64,000 bases of DNA from assembly GCA_013398615.1 (NCBI GenBank), contig VZSR01002741.1, positions 1,420,396 to 1,484,395 of the forward strand, given 5' to 3'. The translations under genes and the position numbers were made by a program. The stretch comes from Brachypodius melanocephalos. Taxonomy: Eukaryota > Chordata > Aves > Passeriformes > Pycnonotidae. Position 1 is the first letter of the stretch, and every line of letters begins with the position of its first letter. The notes below the pieces were generated by a model. The model was not told where the DNA came from. It worked only from the letters and a program-made list of their open reading frames with translations, and searched no databases. Of the stretch, positions 12,120 through 21,840 are shown piece after piece.

Positions 12120-13870
12120 CTCTAGGAGCGCCCCGCGGGCTCGTACCGGCATCGCCACCGGGAGACACCGGGGATGAGGGATGGATGAGCCGCGGCTGCC
12201 ACCGCCCCCCGCCCTGATGCTGCCGGGGGAGGTTCTGCTGACGGCTCGCGTTTATTTATCAAATTCCTATTTCAAACTCCAAAATTAATCTTTTAATCAG
12301 CGGCAGAGCGGGGTCATCCTTGTCGGAGTGCCAGGGAGGTGTTATCTGCCCGCCATCTGCTCGCCATCCTCCGCCGCGTCCCGGCAGACAGGCGGACACC
12401 AGCCTGCACATCTGGCAGCTGCCACATGTGGGGGACGGACCCCTGACCACCCCTCTCCTTCCAAACCCAACACAGCCCAGAGGGCAAAGCTGAGGGAGGG
12501 TTCTACGCAAAATTCCAGTATTGTGAGATAGAAATGGAGTTTGAGCATTTTTGCCTCGCTGAGGCAGGACACCAGGGCCGTGGGGCCGGGGATGCCCAGG
12601 GGCCCCCAGTGAGGTGACGGGGCTGCTCCCCCACACCCCACGGCCCCACAGCACCGGCACCCACCTGGCAGCGCTGCCCCAAACACAGCCCCGCGGTCAC
12701 GACGGTCCCGCACCACCTCCTTCCGACCGGCGACTGATTCTGCCTTTTCTGCACCCAAAAGCAGCCGGGCAGCATCAACACAGCAACTCACGCCACAGGC
12801 TCGGTCACAGCCACCCCGGGGTGCTGCCCTCGCCCTCCTGGCGGGACCCCCCCGGGGCAGCCGCCCCGCAGCCCCCCCAGCCCTCGCTCCAATGACCTAC
12901 TTCAGCCGGAGATGGATCATGGCCCAGCAGCCGCAGGGATCACGGCCCCTGCCGCCTTCAGCGTGCCCCGGGCTCTTGGTCTCGGCTCGGGAGAAGCCCA
13001 GGTTTGGCCAGCCCGAGAAAGCCTCCGCCGAACCTCAGGGTGGTCCGAGACCCCGGCGGGGCCCACGCCGGCCCTGGCTCCGGCCCACTGACCCCCAGTT
13101 AATCGGCTAAAGCCGCACGCTCTGAACCCTGGCCCCGGGCACAGCCGCGCTCCGCCGGCTCTCTGCCCTACATAGACAGCTGCAGCCGCCCGCCGTCACC
13201 TCCCGTCCCCTCCGCAGCCTCCCCGCACCCTCCCGGGGCCTGCTCCGCACCCACCCCGCTCCTCGGGCACCGGCAAGGGGGGACAGCGTCCTTTGGGGGA
13301 GGTTTTGTCGAGGGGGAGGGCCCAGCACCACAACTGCAGCCGGAGCACCCACACCTGCTGGTGAGGCTGGGGGTGCTTCCCCAGGTGCTGCCTGGAAAAC
13401 AAATCTCCTTTCCCAGCCCTGGCTGGTACCGGCCTCACCCGAGCGCTGCTCCTGCGGGTGCTGTGGGACCCCCATCAGACCCTGCCCCCCGCAGAGGGGC
13501 CACCCAAATGAACCGAATCCAACCCCGCCGGAAGCCGCGGGGTCACCGAACGCGTCCATCCCTGGAGAATGGATCCAAGGCTCCCAGGGATGCCCGTGCC
13601 CGGCACATCCCGCCCCGCTTACCAGTAGATGAGGGAGAGCCCATCGAAGCGCTCCAGGGGCCGGCCAGGGGGCTGCAGGTAGGACATCATCCGGTCCCGC
13701 CGGGCCCTCAGGGCTGCCGCGTTCGGCTCCCGCTGCCCGGGGCCATGGGCTGGGAGTGCCCGCGGCCGCCGGGGCTGCCCGGCTCGGCTCCCTGGCACGG
13801 CTCCCCGCCGCAGCGCCTGCACCTAATCCCGGGCGGGCGAGCATGTGATCGCCCCTCTGCCGGCCCCCCA
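12120..13870. promoter_or_regulatory. CpG-rich block around candidate exon A
   Basis: Long GC-rich stretch with many CpG dinucleotides, densest about 12120-12240, 12660-12760 and 13000-13870. It encloses candidate exon A at its right end, consistent with a CpG-island promoter firing on the minus strand. Long open frames on both strands here are expected from composition and are not called. Confidence 0.45.
13623..13690 (-). CDS. Candidate first exon (A) of an unidentified minus-strand gene
   Basis: Within a CpG-rich block the minus strand reads ATG ATG (13690-13685) then GRPLERFDGLSLIYW up to a strong donor CTG|GTAAG at 13623/13622, ending in phase 2. The second ATG has A at -3. The frame stays open upstream to 13822, so the true start could be higher. 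The phase joins exactly to the exon at 3518-3591. I do not recognise the protein and see no clear domain. A chance ORF in GC-rich DNA is the main alternative; the donor quality and shared phase argue for a real exon. Confidence 0.4.
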
Positions 13871-14280
13871 GATAAACCGTGCCGGGCCTCGGGACCCGCG
13901 GGGCGGCTGATTGCCACCAGCGGGGCTCAGCCACCCCCGGGCTGGGAGCCACGGCCGCCACGGGACCCCCACGGCAGCCAGCGAAATGTCCCATCACCCG
14001 AGTGCCACCGTGCCGCTGTCCCTATCCACATGGCCCTGATTCCATAAACTGAGCATTGATTTCGGCACAAGGACCCCTTCAGCTCCCTACCAGCGAGCCC
14101 CTCCTTCACCCTGCACTCGCAGTGGCTGCTAATGATGGTAATAATCATTAATGATGGTTATAATCCATGGTTAACCTGCCACCACAGACTATTTAAAGAC
14201 AATTGTAGGTGTCTCTGACCTGCACTAAACTTGGGCTGTAGAAGCACTCAGGGCTCCCCTCCTCCCTGGCCCCTGCAGGA

Positions 14281-14402
14281 TAATATTTTATGTATATATA
14301 AATATATATATATATATAATATATATATAATATATTTTCTAATTTTCTATAATATTTTAATTTTATATATATATAAATATTATAAGTATATTATTTAATA
14401 TG
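14281..14402. repeat. TA-rich low-complexity tract
   Basis: About 120 bp that is almost entirely A and T, including (TA)n runs near 14293-14335 and 14364-14376. It separates GC-rich sequence on both sides. Confidence 0.9.
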
Positions 14403-14907
14403 GGGCACAAGTCTTGCATTTGGGTATTTTTTCCCCTGTTTATGGTTTTCTAGCCCTACCCCAGCAACCAAATTATCCTTTAGACTGTTGGGAAAGCCCT
14501 GGGAGTGAGCACTGGTGGGCAGATGGAAACCATTTGAAGTGGGGTATTATCCTGGAATGTGACTTATCCCAGAGCAAAGAGGCCACAGCCAGCCCAGTCA
14601 TGTTTGTCCATGTCCAGCTGTGGGTGGGATGGATAGACAGCAGGATGGACAGACAGGCCCTAAATTGGGGTGATGATAAAATCCCAAATGAGCACCAACC
14701 CACTGCATTTTGTGTATTTAATTTCTCCCTCTTGCCATCAGTTATGATCCCAGGGCAGCAGCCAGGGGTGGCCAGGACCTGGGGATTAGGTGAGACCTGG
14801 GGATTATGAAATGCGTCTGTCTGTGTCCAGCATGGCCTGGGAAAGCCACCAGCCTCACCAGGGCCATGTCCTGTGCTCATTGCTCCCCCCAGCTCCAGAT
14901 AATGCTG

Positions 14908-15150
14908 GAACATGAAATCATGGAATATTCTGAGTGGGAAGGGTCCATTGGGATCATCCAGTCCAGACCTGGCCCTGCACAGACCCCCCAACAATCCCAC
15001 CCTGGGCATCCCTGGCAGCACTGTCCAAACCCTCCTGGAGCTCTGGCAGCCTCAGGGTCGTACCCATTCCCTGGGGAGCCTGGGCAGTGCCAGCACCCTC
15101 TGAGGAAGAACCTGCACCCTCAGGGGTCACCCTGATACCCAACCTGACCC
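14908..15150 (-). mobile_element. CR1 LINE 3' fragment, antisense
   Basis: ATCATGGAATATTCTGAGTG, TCCAGTCCAGACCTGGCCC, then CTCCTGGAGCTCTGGCAGCC, matching the reverse of a CR1 3' region. Confidence 0.75.
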
Positions 15151-15399
15151 CCCTGGCTTCATGTCATTGCTCCAGGATGGGACACTCGGGGTCCAGCTGA
15201 GGAGAGCCCTGAGCAGCAGAGGCGGTGGTGACCTGTCCGTGCAGCCCCTGCCCCCAGCCCTGAGCTGCGGCATCCCGCGGGCGCTGGGCCTGGCAGGGTC
15301 GGGAACTCAGTGGCGGGTGGTGACGTCTCCAGCCAGGACACCCGTGTGACATGGATGGGGACACCTGGCTCCCTGGGGTGAACGGAGCCGCCCCAGCCC

Positions 15400-16130
15400 C
15401 CGTCACCCACGCTGTGACCAAGAGCAGGGAGGGCCCGGCCGGGCGGGCGCGGGGCCCCGCGGCAGCGGAGCCGCCCAGGACCGGCCGTGCCCGGGGCGCT
15501 GCTGCCGGGACAAGGCGGGGAATTGAGGCTGATCCCGCTCGGCATCCCTTGCGAGTGACTCTGCAGGATGTGCCGGTGCCAAAACCCTCTTCACCTGTCG
15601 CCTCCCAGCCCGGTGACAGGTCCCCTGAGGAGGCACAGTCCTCCGCCCACGCCAGCCGACACCACCTTGTCCCGACTCCCCTCTTGTGTGCAGCTCTGCT
15701 TTAGGGGCCAGCCCTACAAGGCAGCCAGCCTAGGACCCCCATCCAGCGGGGCACCCAGCCCAGGACCCCCATCCAGCGGGGCACCCCATGGCGCGTTTTG
15801 GGTGCTTTTGAGGTGCACGCCCTCCCCAGCTCCGCGATCCCGAGGGGTGCCGGTGCGGGAGAGCCGCCCGCTCCCAGCGCTGTCGCAACGCGGGCCGGGC
15901 GGTGCTGGGTGTGGGCCCCGGGACCGGTTTGTGCCGCCGGGACAGGACGGGCCCTGGGTTTGCCGAAACCGCGGGGAGCGGGCGGGCGCGGGGTGCCGGG
16001 TGCCGCGGCCTCTCCCAGTGTCACTAGCCGGGATTGTCTGAGGCAGTGTCACCCCGCTCCGGGGCAGGACAGCGCCCGGCAGCCGCGGGGACACCCCCGA
16101 GCCTGCCCTGGTGCCGCTGGCCCAGCTCTG
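15400..16130. promoter_or_regulatory. Second CpG-rich block without a recognised gene
   Basis: A dense CpG stretch (for example GGCCGGGCGGGCGCGGGG near 15440) that contains no exon I can support. It may be the promoter of an untranslated first exon, such as that of SEC14L5, which should lie divergent to PPL, but this is inference. A 30-bp direct repeat sits inside it at 15726-15785. Confidence 0.35.
15726..15785. repeat. 30-bp direct repeat, two copies
   Basis: Two adjacent near-identical 30-bp copies built on GGACCCCCATCCAGCGGGGC, differing by one base (CCTAGG versus CCCAGG). Confidence 0.85.
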
Positions 16131-16639
16131 CCGAGGCTCCCGGAGCGCGGAGGCATCATTTCCACCGCCCTCCCTGCAGCTGCCGAGAGCCTGCCGGGAC
16201 ACTCCGTGGATGTGTCCCCCTCTCGCCCGTGGCCCTGGGGATCACAGCATCCCCCGGGGCGGGCTCTGGGCTGAATCACCTCGACGTGCTGCGAAGCCAG
16301 GCGCTGCCTTGCCCTTTCCCCCGCGAGTTTCCGCGCTGGCGGAAGCGGGGCATTATCTCCCTCGCCCATCGCAGGCAGCTGCCCCTGGGTGCGCTCCAGC
16401 TGCATATTTTTAGAGATGCAAACATTACACCCCGGAAATTCCCCGTCTTTACATCACAGGACAAAGCCTGCAGTGAAGCCCTGACCTTCTTCTTCCTCTC
16501 AGTGTGTCCTGGGGGACTGTGACAGAGTGGACCCAGCCATGGGACGACCCAGCCAGGACCAGTGCTCCTGCACGGGTGCTCAGGGCTGCAGCACCGTGCC
16601 ACTGAGGGGCACAGGGGACACCGAGGAGCTGCGGATGCC

Positions 16640-16765
16640 CCTGGAAATGTTCAGGGCCAACTTGGACGGGACTTGGAGCAACCTGGTCTAGTGGAAGAGG
16701 GCCCTGCCTTGGCAGGAGAGAACAAGATGAGTTTTAAGTCCCTTCCAACCTAAACAACTCTATGA
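16640..16765 (+). mobile_element. CR1 LINE 3' fragment
   Basis: Short terminus: TTGGAGCAACCTGGTCTAGT through GTCCCTTCCAACCTAAACAA and the terminal octamer-like CTCTATGACGACTCGATGA. Confidence 0.8.
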
Positions 16766-19700
16766 CGACTCGATGATGACGAGGATGATGATGATAGCTG
16801 TGTGTCCCCTCTGGGGATCGGGGACCCCATCCCTTCATGAGACAGGAAAATAAGGACCAAGAGAAGCTGCTGCTGTCTTGGATGCACATCCTTGATGTTA
16901 ACATCCAGCCCAGCTGTACACTGCCCAGTGCCATTCCCAAAGTCATGGCTGGAGACACGGGACAGGGACCTGCCAGGGTGGGTGTGTCCCCCCGGCCGCC
17001 CCCTCTCCCCCTTCCCTCCAGTTTGCTGCAGATGTCCCCATGGGTCTCCAATGCCTGCTGTGTGCACCAGCACCCCAAAGCCACCCCAGCAGTGGTGACA
17101 ATGCAGCCCTCCTGCTCTGTACTGTGCCGGGAGGATGAGGAAGAGCCAAACTTAATTTATTCCGTGCTGCATTTTCATGCCAAATGAGTCAGAGCACCGG
17201 CCTCTCTCAGCCTTTGTTTTGCTTGGCTGCCTGCTCCCGCTTTCGCTTGGTGTTTGTTCAGTATTAGGTCCCTTGATGGCACTTGGGCTCAAACCAGCAA
17301 GTGCAGCAGAAAAAGGCACTTCCATGCTGGGACAGAAGCTTTCCCATCCTTTTGTATCGGGAGCAATGCACTTGTTTTATTCTGTTTATCTTACAGTTTG
17401 AGGAACCCTGAGTTTGGTCCTTTGAGCCACCACACCCCACCAGAGCCATCTGAAGCCATCGAGGCTGGCAGGGGCTGCGGGATGGGGCCGGAGTGGCTCT
17501 GCTGGCTGCTGATTCCAGAGCAAAACCAGCCCCAAACGGAGCTGGGGGAGGTTTCGGCCGGCACAGGACCAGTCAGGAACGAGCACGGCCGCATTCCTGC
17601 GCACGTGGGAGCCGCCAGGAGGAAGCGGCAGCACGGAGGTGTTCAGTGCCCTGCTTTCCTGCCGTGCGAGCAGGAACTCCCTCCCCACCCAAGTCCTGCC
17701 AGGGGGGCTAGCAGCTCAGCTGGGCCCTCCAGGGGCTGTCAAAAAAAATCCCACCCAGAAAATAAATGAGATTTTGGCTTATCTCCTGCTGTTTGTGTTC
17801 CATCAAGCTTTTGGAAGAGATTTCCGTGTTGTTTTGCCTCAACCCCCCTCCATCAGAAGTCAAATCCAAAAATTCTTCCTTGAGGAACATTGCTGAACAG
17901 CTGCCAGGGCTGATCATCTCCATGCCTGGCTCCTCTGCTCCCACGGGTCCCCAAAACCCCTGGGCACTGCCACGGTGCCTTTTGGGGTTTGTGGGGAAGG
18001 GGATGCCACCATCCCACTGCTGGCTTGACCCACCCAGCCCTGGTGCCATCCCAAACTCCAGTGGGCTGTGTGGGGTGGGACACAGTGGGATGGCCGCGGC
18101 TCAGGTGTCAGCAGGGAACGAGAGCCCCGAGCTGGAGCCCGTCCTGCAGCCTCTGCAGCGGGGTCAGCCTTGGCCAGGGTGCCGGGGCTGGCACAGGGTG
18201 GAGCGGGGTGTGGATGCCAGAGAAAGGCTTGCCAGGAAAATGTCATCTCATTGCATAAAATGTGCTCCTCTCCCGCTCCCCTCCCGCAGCAGCGGCAGCT
18301 CAAGAGCGTCTTACCCAGGTTAAGTCAATATTGCCACATCGCTGCCTCTGTCGAGGTGCTCGGCCCCTGGAAGGAGCTCCGTGCGTGTTTTAAGCGCTGG
18401 AAAGGAGCCGAGGGAGCACATCTGGGTGGGTGCAGCACCCCGGGGCTCGGCATCCTCCCACGAGCCCCCCGCTGCCCCGCAGTGGGGCCCTGGCAGCTCG
18501 CAGGGCACGGGGGGCTCCCGGCTGCCAGGACAGCCCCCCTTCCCCACGCTGAGAGGCTCAAGGAGCCGGTGGCACCGGGGCTGGGCACCGGCACAGGGCA
18601 CGCCCCCCCTGGCAGCAGCGGCGGGTGGGAGGGCACGGAGCACAGCAGGGACCAGCTGCATCGGTAAAGCCACCAAAAGGCTCATTTGCAAAATAAATGC
18701 TGCAAAACCAACCCTGGCAGAGCCCAGCCGAGGAGGGAACCTCAGCACGGGCTGTGCGGTGCTTTGGGCAGGCACCAGAGCCTGAACAAGAGCCGCCAGC
18801 ACCCCCAAACCGCAGGCCCCCAGGTCCCCAAAACCACCCTGTGCAGAGAGGCTTTGTGCAGTACCTCTGATCCCAAGCCAAGGTAAAGGCAGAATACCTG
18901 GGCAGTTTACATAAGACAGAGTTTTCCACTACACTGGAGTTTCTCTCCGCCTGGTGTTGCACCCAGCAGCTGCAATTTTGCTGCTCTCAAGGGCATTTGC
19001 ACACAAAAATGAGCCACGCCAGAGATGTGGGGAGATTAGGAGGATTAAGGCTGCAGAGCTGGCACAGGAGGAGATGGAAAGCAAACCCCTCTGGTAGGCA
19101 GAGGCGTTCCATCCCTAAACCTCTGCTCACCTTCACACAGGGGTTAAGGAGGGGGGGTCTGGGATGGTTCTGGAAGCTGCAAGAGGAGCAACCGGTCCTC
19201 TGAGCATCCGGAACATGTTGCTGCTAGAGATGGGGGAGATCCAAAAGCACAAAACCCAGAAAGTGTTTCTAGTGCTGAATAAAGACGTGCAGAACTTCAC
19301 GCAGCGAAATAAAAGCAGTCGGGCTGGGTTTCTCCCTCCTCCCCTCCCCTTGTGTCGGGATTGGAGGGAGGATGGGGATGCAGGTGCTGCCTGGGGATGC
19401 TCACAGCCTCCGAAGGAACCACAGCATCTGCAAAACCCTCCTCCCCCCAAAAATAGGGGAACACTGGTGTGCTCCTCAGCATGGGCAGGGGCCTGGCACT
19501 GCTGGCCATGGCAGGGAGAGTGCCAGGCTCCAGGCACTGCCAAGGATTCTGGGTCCTACCCAGAGGATCCTCACAATCTATTTGGAAGTAAGAATGGGAG
19601 CTGGGCACCCTGAAGACCAAGTCATACCCTCAGGTATAGCTAAAATGGAGCTGGTGCCATGGCTGGTGACATGGAGAGCCCAGAGATGCCCCCTGCCAGT

Positions 19701-20210
19701 GCAGGGTGAGGCCCCAGGCCTGGTTCTGGTGTTTGGGGGTGCTGTGGGAGAGCTGCTGCTGCTGGGCTCCTCCAGCCTCACCCAGCAGCCACCAGAGCCA
19801 GAGTTACACCCCTGGGACTCATTGCCAGCAGGACTCTGCCACCCCCAGCCCCACCAGATCCACCTTCAGCACAGCCTTGGGCTCCCGGGAGCATTTTAAA
19901 TTCATCCCCACTCGCCAAAGGCTGGGAGGTGCTTGGCTGGATGAGCACACAAAGTGCTGCTGTTTGTGGGGTGACAGCTCGGCCCCGAGCAGGGTCAAGG
20001 CCCTGTGGGGCCCTGGCTGTGGGTTCCTCACAGCTCAGCCGGCTCCTGATCACCCAGAAGGGGCTGGCACAGCCGGGCAGCACGGTCGGGCCACCCCAGA
20101 GCCAGAGCCCTCGGCAGGATCAGCTCCTGAAGGGAAAGGGCCTCATCCCCTGGAAGGAGCCAGGGGGACAAACCACAGCAAACTGGGATGGAGGAGACTC
20201 CCACAGAGAA

Positions 20211-20404
20211 ACACAGACAGAGAGGAACACACAGACAGACACACAGACAGAGAGGAACACACAGACAGACACACAGACAGACACACAGATAGAGAGGAAC
20301 ACACAGACAGACACACAGACAGACACACAGACAGAGAGGAACACACAGACAGACACACAGATAGAGAGGGACACACAGACAGACACACAGACAGACACAC
20401 AGAC
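20211..20404. repeat. ACACAGACAG minisatellite
   Basis: A higher-order array: (ACACAGACAG)n blocks punctuated by AGAGAGGAAC units, with some GATAG variants. The plus strand is almost free of T. Confidence 0.93.
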
Positions 20405-20879
20405 CCACACTTGCCTTGCTCTGTCGCTGCCGGGCCCCGCAGCCTCCCCGGGCTCCCGGGAGTGTCCGGCCGGCCCCAGCGCTCGGCGCTCTTTAAGGGC
20501 GCCCCGGAGCGCAGGAGATCCGGCACACGCAGGGGATCGGGATCAATAGGTCACAGCGTGCACTGACTTGCCCCCAGAACGAAAATCAGCAGAGGATTTG
20601 GGGCTGGTGGGGAAGCTACAATCAGGGCTTTAATCCCGCATGGGCACAAAATCCCAGGATAAAAAGGCCAGAGCTGGTCCTAATTGCTGACTGCTGTGTG
20701 CATGTGGGAGCAAAACCTCTTAGGCGGCGGGGGGCCTGGGGGAGGCATCTCGGTGCCTTATGGAGTCCTTTAGGTCAGAGTGGATCTGTAAGATCAAGTC
20801 CTACCACTCCCCCAGCACCATCGTATTTCCCACAGCCCCATGTCCCCAAGTGTCACATCCACAGCTTTTGAATCCCCCC

Positions 20880-21250
20880 AGGGACGGTGACCCCACCACT
20901 GCTCCGGGCAGCTGTGCCAGTGCCTGACCACCCCTTCAGTGAAGATTTCCCAATATCCAAACTAAATTTTCCTGACACTATTTCAGGCCATTTCCCCTTG
21001 TCCTGTCCCTGTTCCCTGGGAGCAGAGCCCGACCCCCCCCCAGCTGTCCCCTCCTGTCAGGAGTTGTGCAGAGGCAGAAGGGCCCCCCTGAGCCTCCTTT
21101 TCTCCAGGCTGAGCCCCTTTCCCAGCTCCCTCAGCTGCTCCTGGTGCTCCAGCCCCTTCTCCAGCTCTGTTCCCTTCTCTGGACACGCTCCAGCCCCTCA
21201 ATGTCTTTCCTGAGAAGGGCCCAGAGCTGCCCCCAGGGCCGGAGGTGTCC
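20880..21250 (-). mobile_element. CR1 LINE 3' fragment, antisense, next to PPL promoter
   Basis: Reverse-oriented CR1: GTGCCAGTGCCTGACCACCC, TTCCCCTTGTCCTGTCCCTG, CAGCTCCCTCAGCTGCTCC-type sequence, ending near CCAGAGCTGCCCCCAGGGCC. It ends about 0.4 kb before the PPL ATG. Confidence 0.85.
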
Positions 21251-21469
21251 CGGCAGTGCCGAGGCATCTGGCAGGAGCAGTGACCGAGCACCGCTCATCC
21301 CCAAAGGCAGAGACAACCCCCGGGACTGCCCCTCAGTGCCCAGCACGGCCCCGCTGAGGACAGGGCACCCCTGGAGCTGCCCTGACTGCTGGGGGGTGTC
21401 AGGCTGACCCCGCACATCGCAGGGGGCCCAACCCTGCCGGGGCCCCTTTCAGGCAGGGCTGGAGCGCGG

Positions 21470-21840
21470 GGCTCCCTCAAAGCCAGGGGAGGATGCTACG
21501 GGGTGGGGAGGGGCGGGGAGGGGCGGGCAGGAGGAGCAGGAGGAGGCAGAGGCGGTGCAGCCCCGTCCCGCCTCCCGGCGGGGCCCGGCCCGGTGGCGGC
21601 TCAGAGGCTGCGGGCGGCGGCGGGGACGGACAGGAGGAGCGCGGCGGGCGCCGTGCGGGGACGCGATGCACTCGCTCTTCAGGAAACGCAACAAAGGGAA
21701 ATACAGCCCCTCCGTGCAGAAGAAGAGGTGAGTGAGCCGGCCCCGGGCAGTCCCGCTCCTCCCGGGACCAGCAAAGCCGCCATCCCGGGGATCCCGTCCC
21801 GCAGCATCCCCCCCGCTCCGCGCCAGGGCTCGGCGGAGCT
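21470..21840 (+). promoter_or_regulatory. PPL CpG-island promoter and 5' UTR
   Basis: A dense GC and CpG block surrounds exon 1. It includes GGGGCGGGG-type Sp1-like boxes near 21510-21530 and a GCGGCGGCGGGG stretch near 21610-21625. I see no convincing TATA box. The transcription start cannot be placed from sequence; the 5' UTR probably begins within the 100-150 bases before the ATG. The island is bounded upstream by a CR1 fragment and downstream by a minisatellite. Confidence 0.6.

Larger units (their letters stand above)
5700..13600. other. Intergenic or intronic stretch, 5.7-13.6 kb
   Basis: No exon recognised on either strand. Contents are CR1 fragments at 7318-7505 and 9888-10118, T- or A-rich runs near 6510-6525 and 8365-8410, and rising GC and CpG content from about 12.1 kb. 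If exon A splices to the exon at 3.5 kb this is intron 1 of that unidentified gene. Confidence 0.5.
13900..20880. other. Intergenic stretch upstream of PPL
   Basis: Holds a TA-rich run (14281-14402), CR1 fragments (14908-15150, 16640-16765), the CpG block at 15.4-16.1 kb and the ACACAG minisatellite (20211-20404). The remainder is unique sequence without a supportable exon. Confidence 0.5.

Noticed and set aside
13107..13997. A 296-codon minus-strand open frame and similar long overlapping frames in GC-rich stretches (for example 19706-20566, 21449-22213, 23251-24087)
   Set aside because: Stop codons are rare in GC-rich DNA. These frames are low-complexity (Pro, Gly, Ala, Arg, Ser), overlap other frames equally long, cross CR1 or minisatellites and have no recognisable domain.
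17185..17191. AP-1 consensus TGAGTCA upstream of PPL, with others at 302-308, 2936-2942, 25214-25220 and 31196-31202
   Set aside because: A TGA(G/C)TCA heptamer is expected about every 8 kb by chance, so the count in 64 kb is not above expectation and no clustering at the promoter is seen.
18291..18319. A short plus-strand exon-like stretch (CTCCCGCAG|...|GTTAAGTC) reading QRQLKSVLPR
   Set aside because: Only about 30 nt, no partner exons on the plus strand, and the donor is weak; likely chance.
19164..19330. Plus-strand frame reading NMLLLEMGEIQKHK and onward, protein-like in composition
   Set aside because: No downstream donor of quality, no neighbouring exons in phase and no recognised family. 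The single stretch cannot be supported as a gene.
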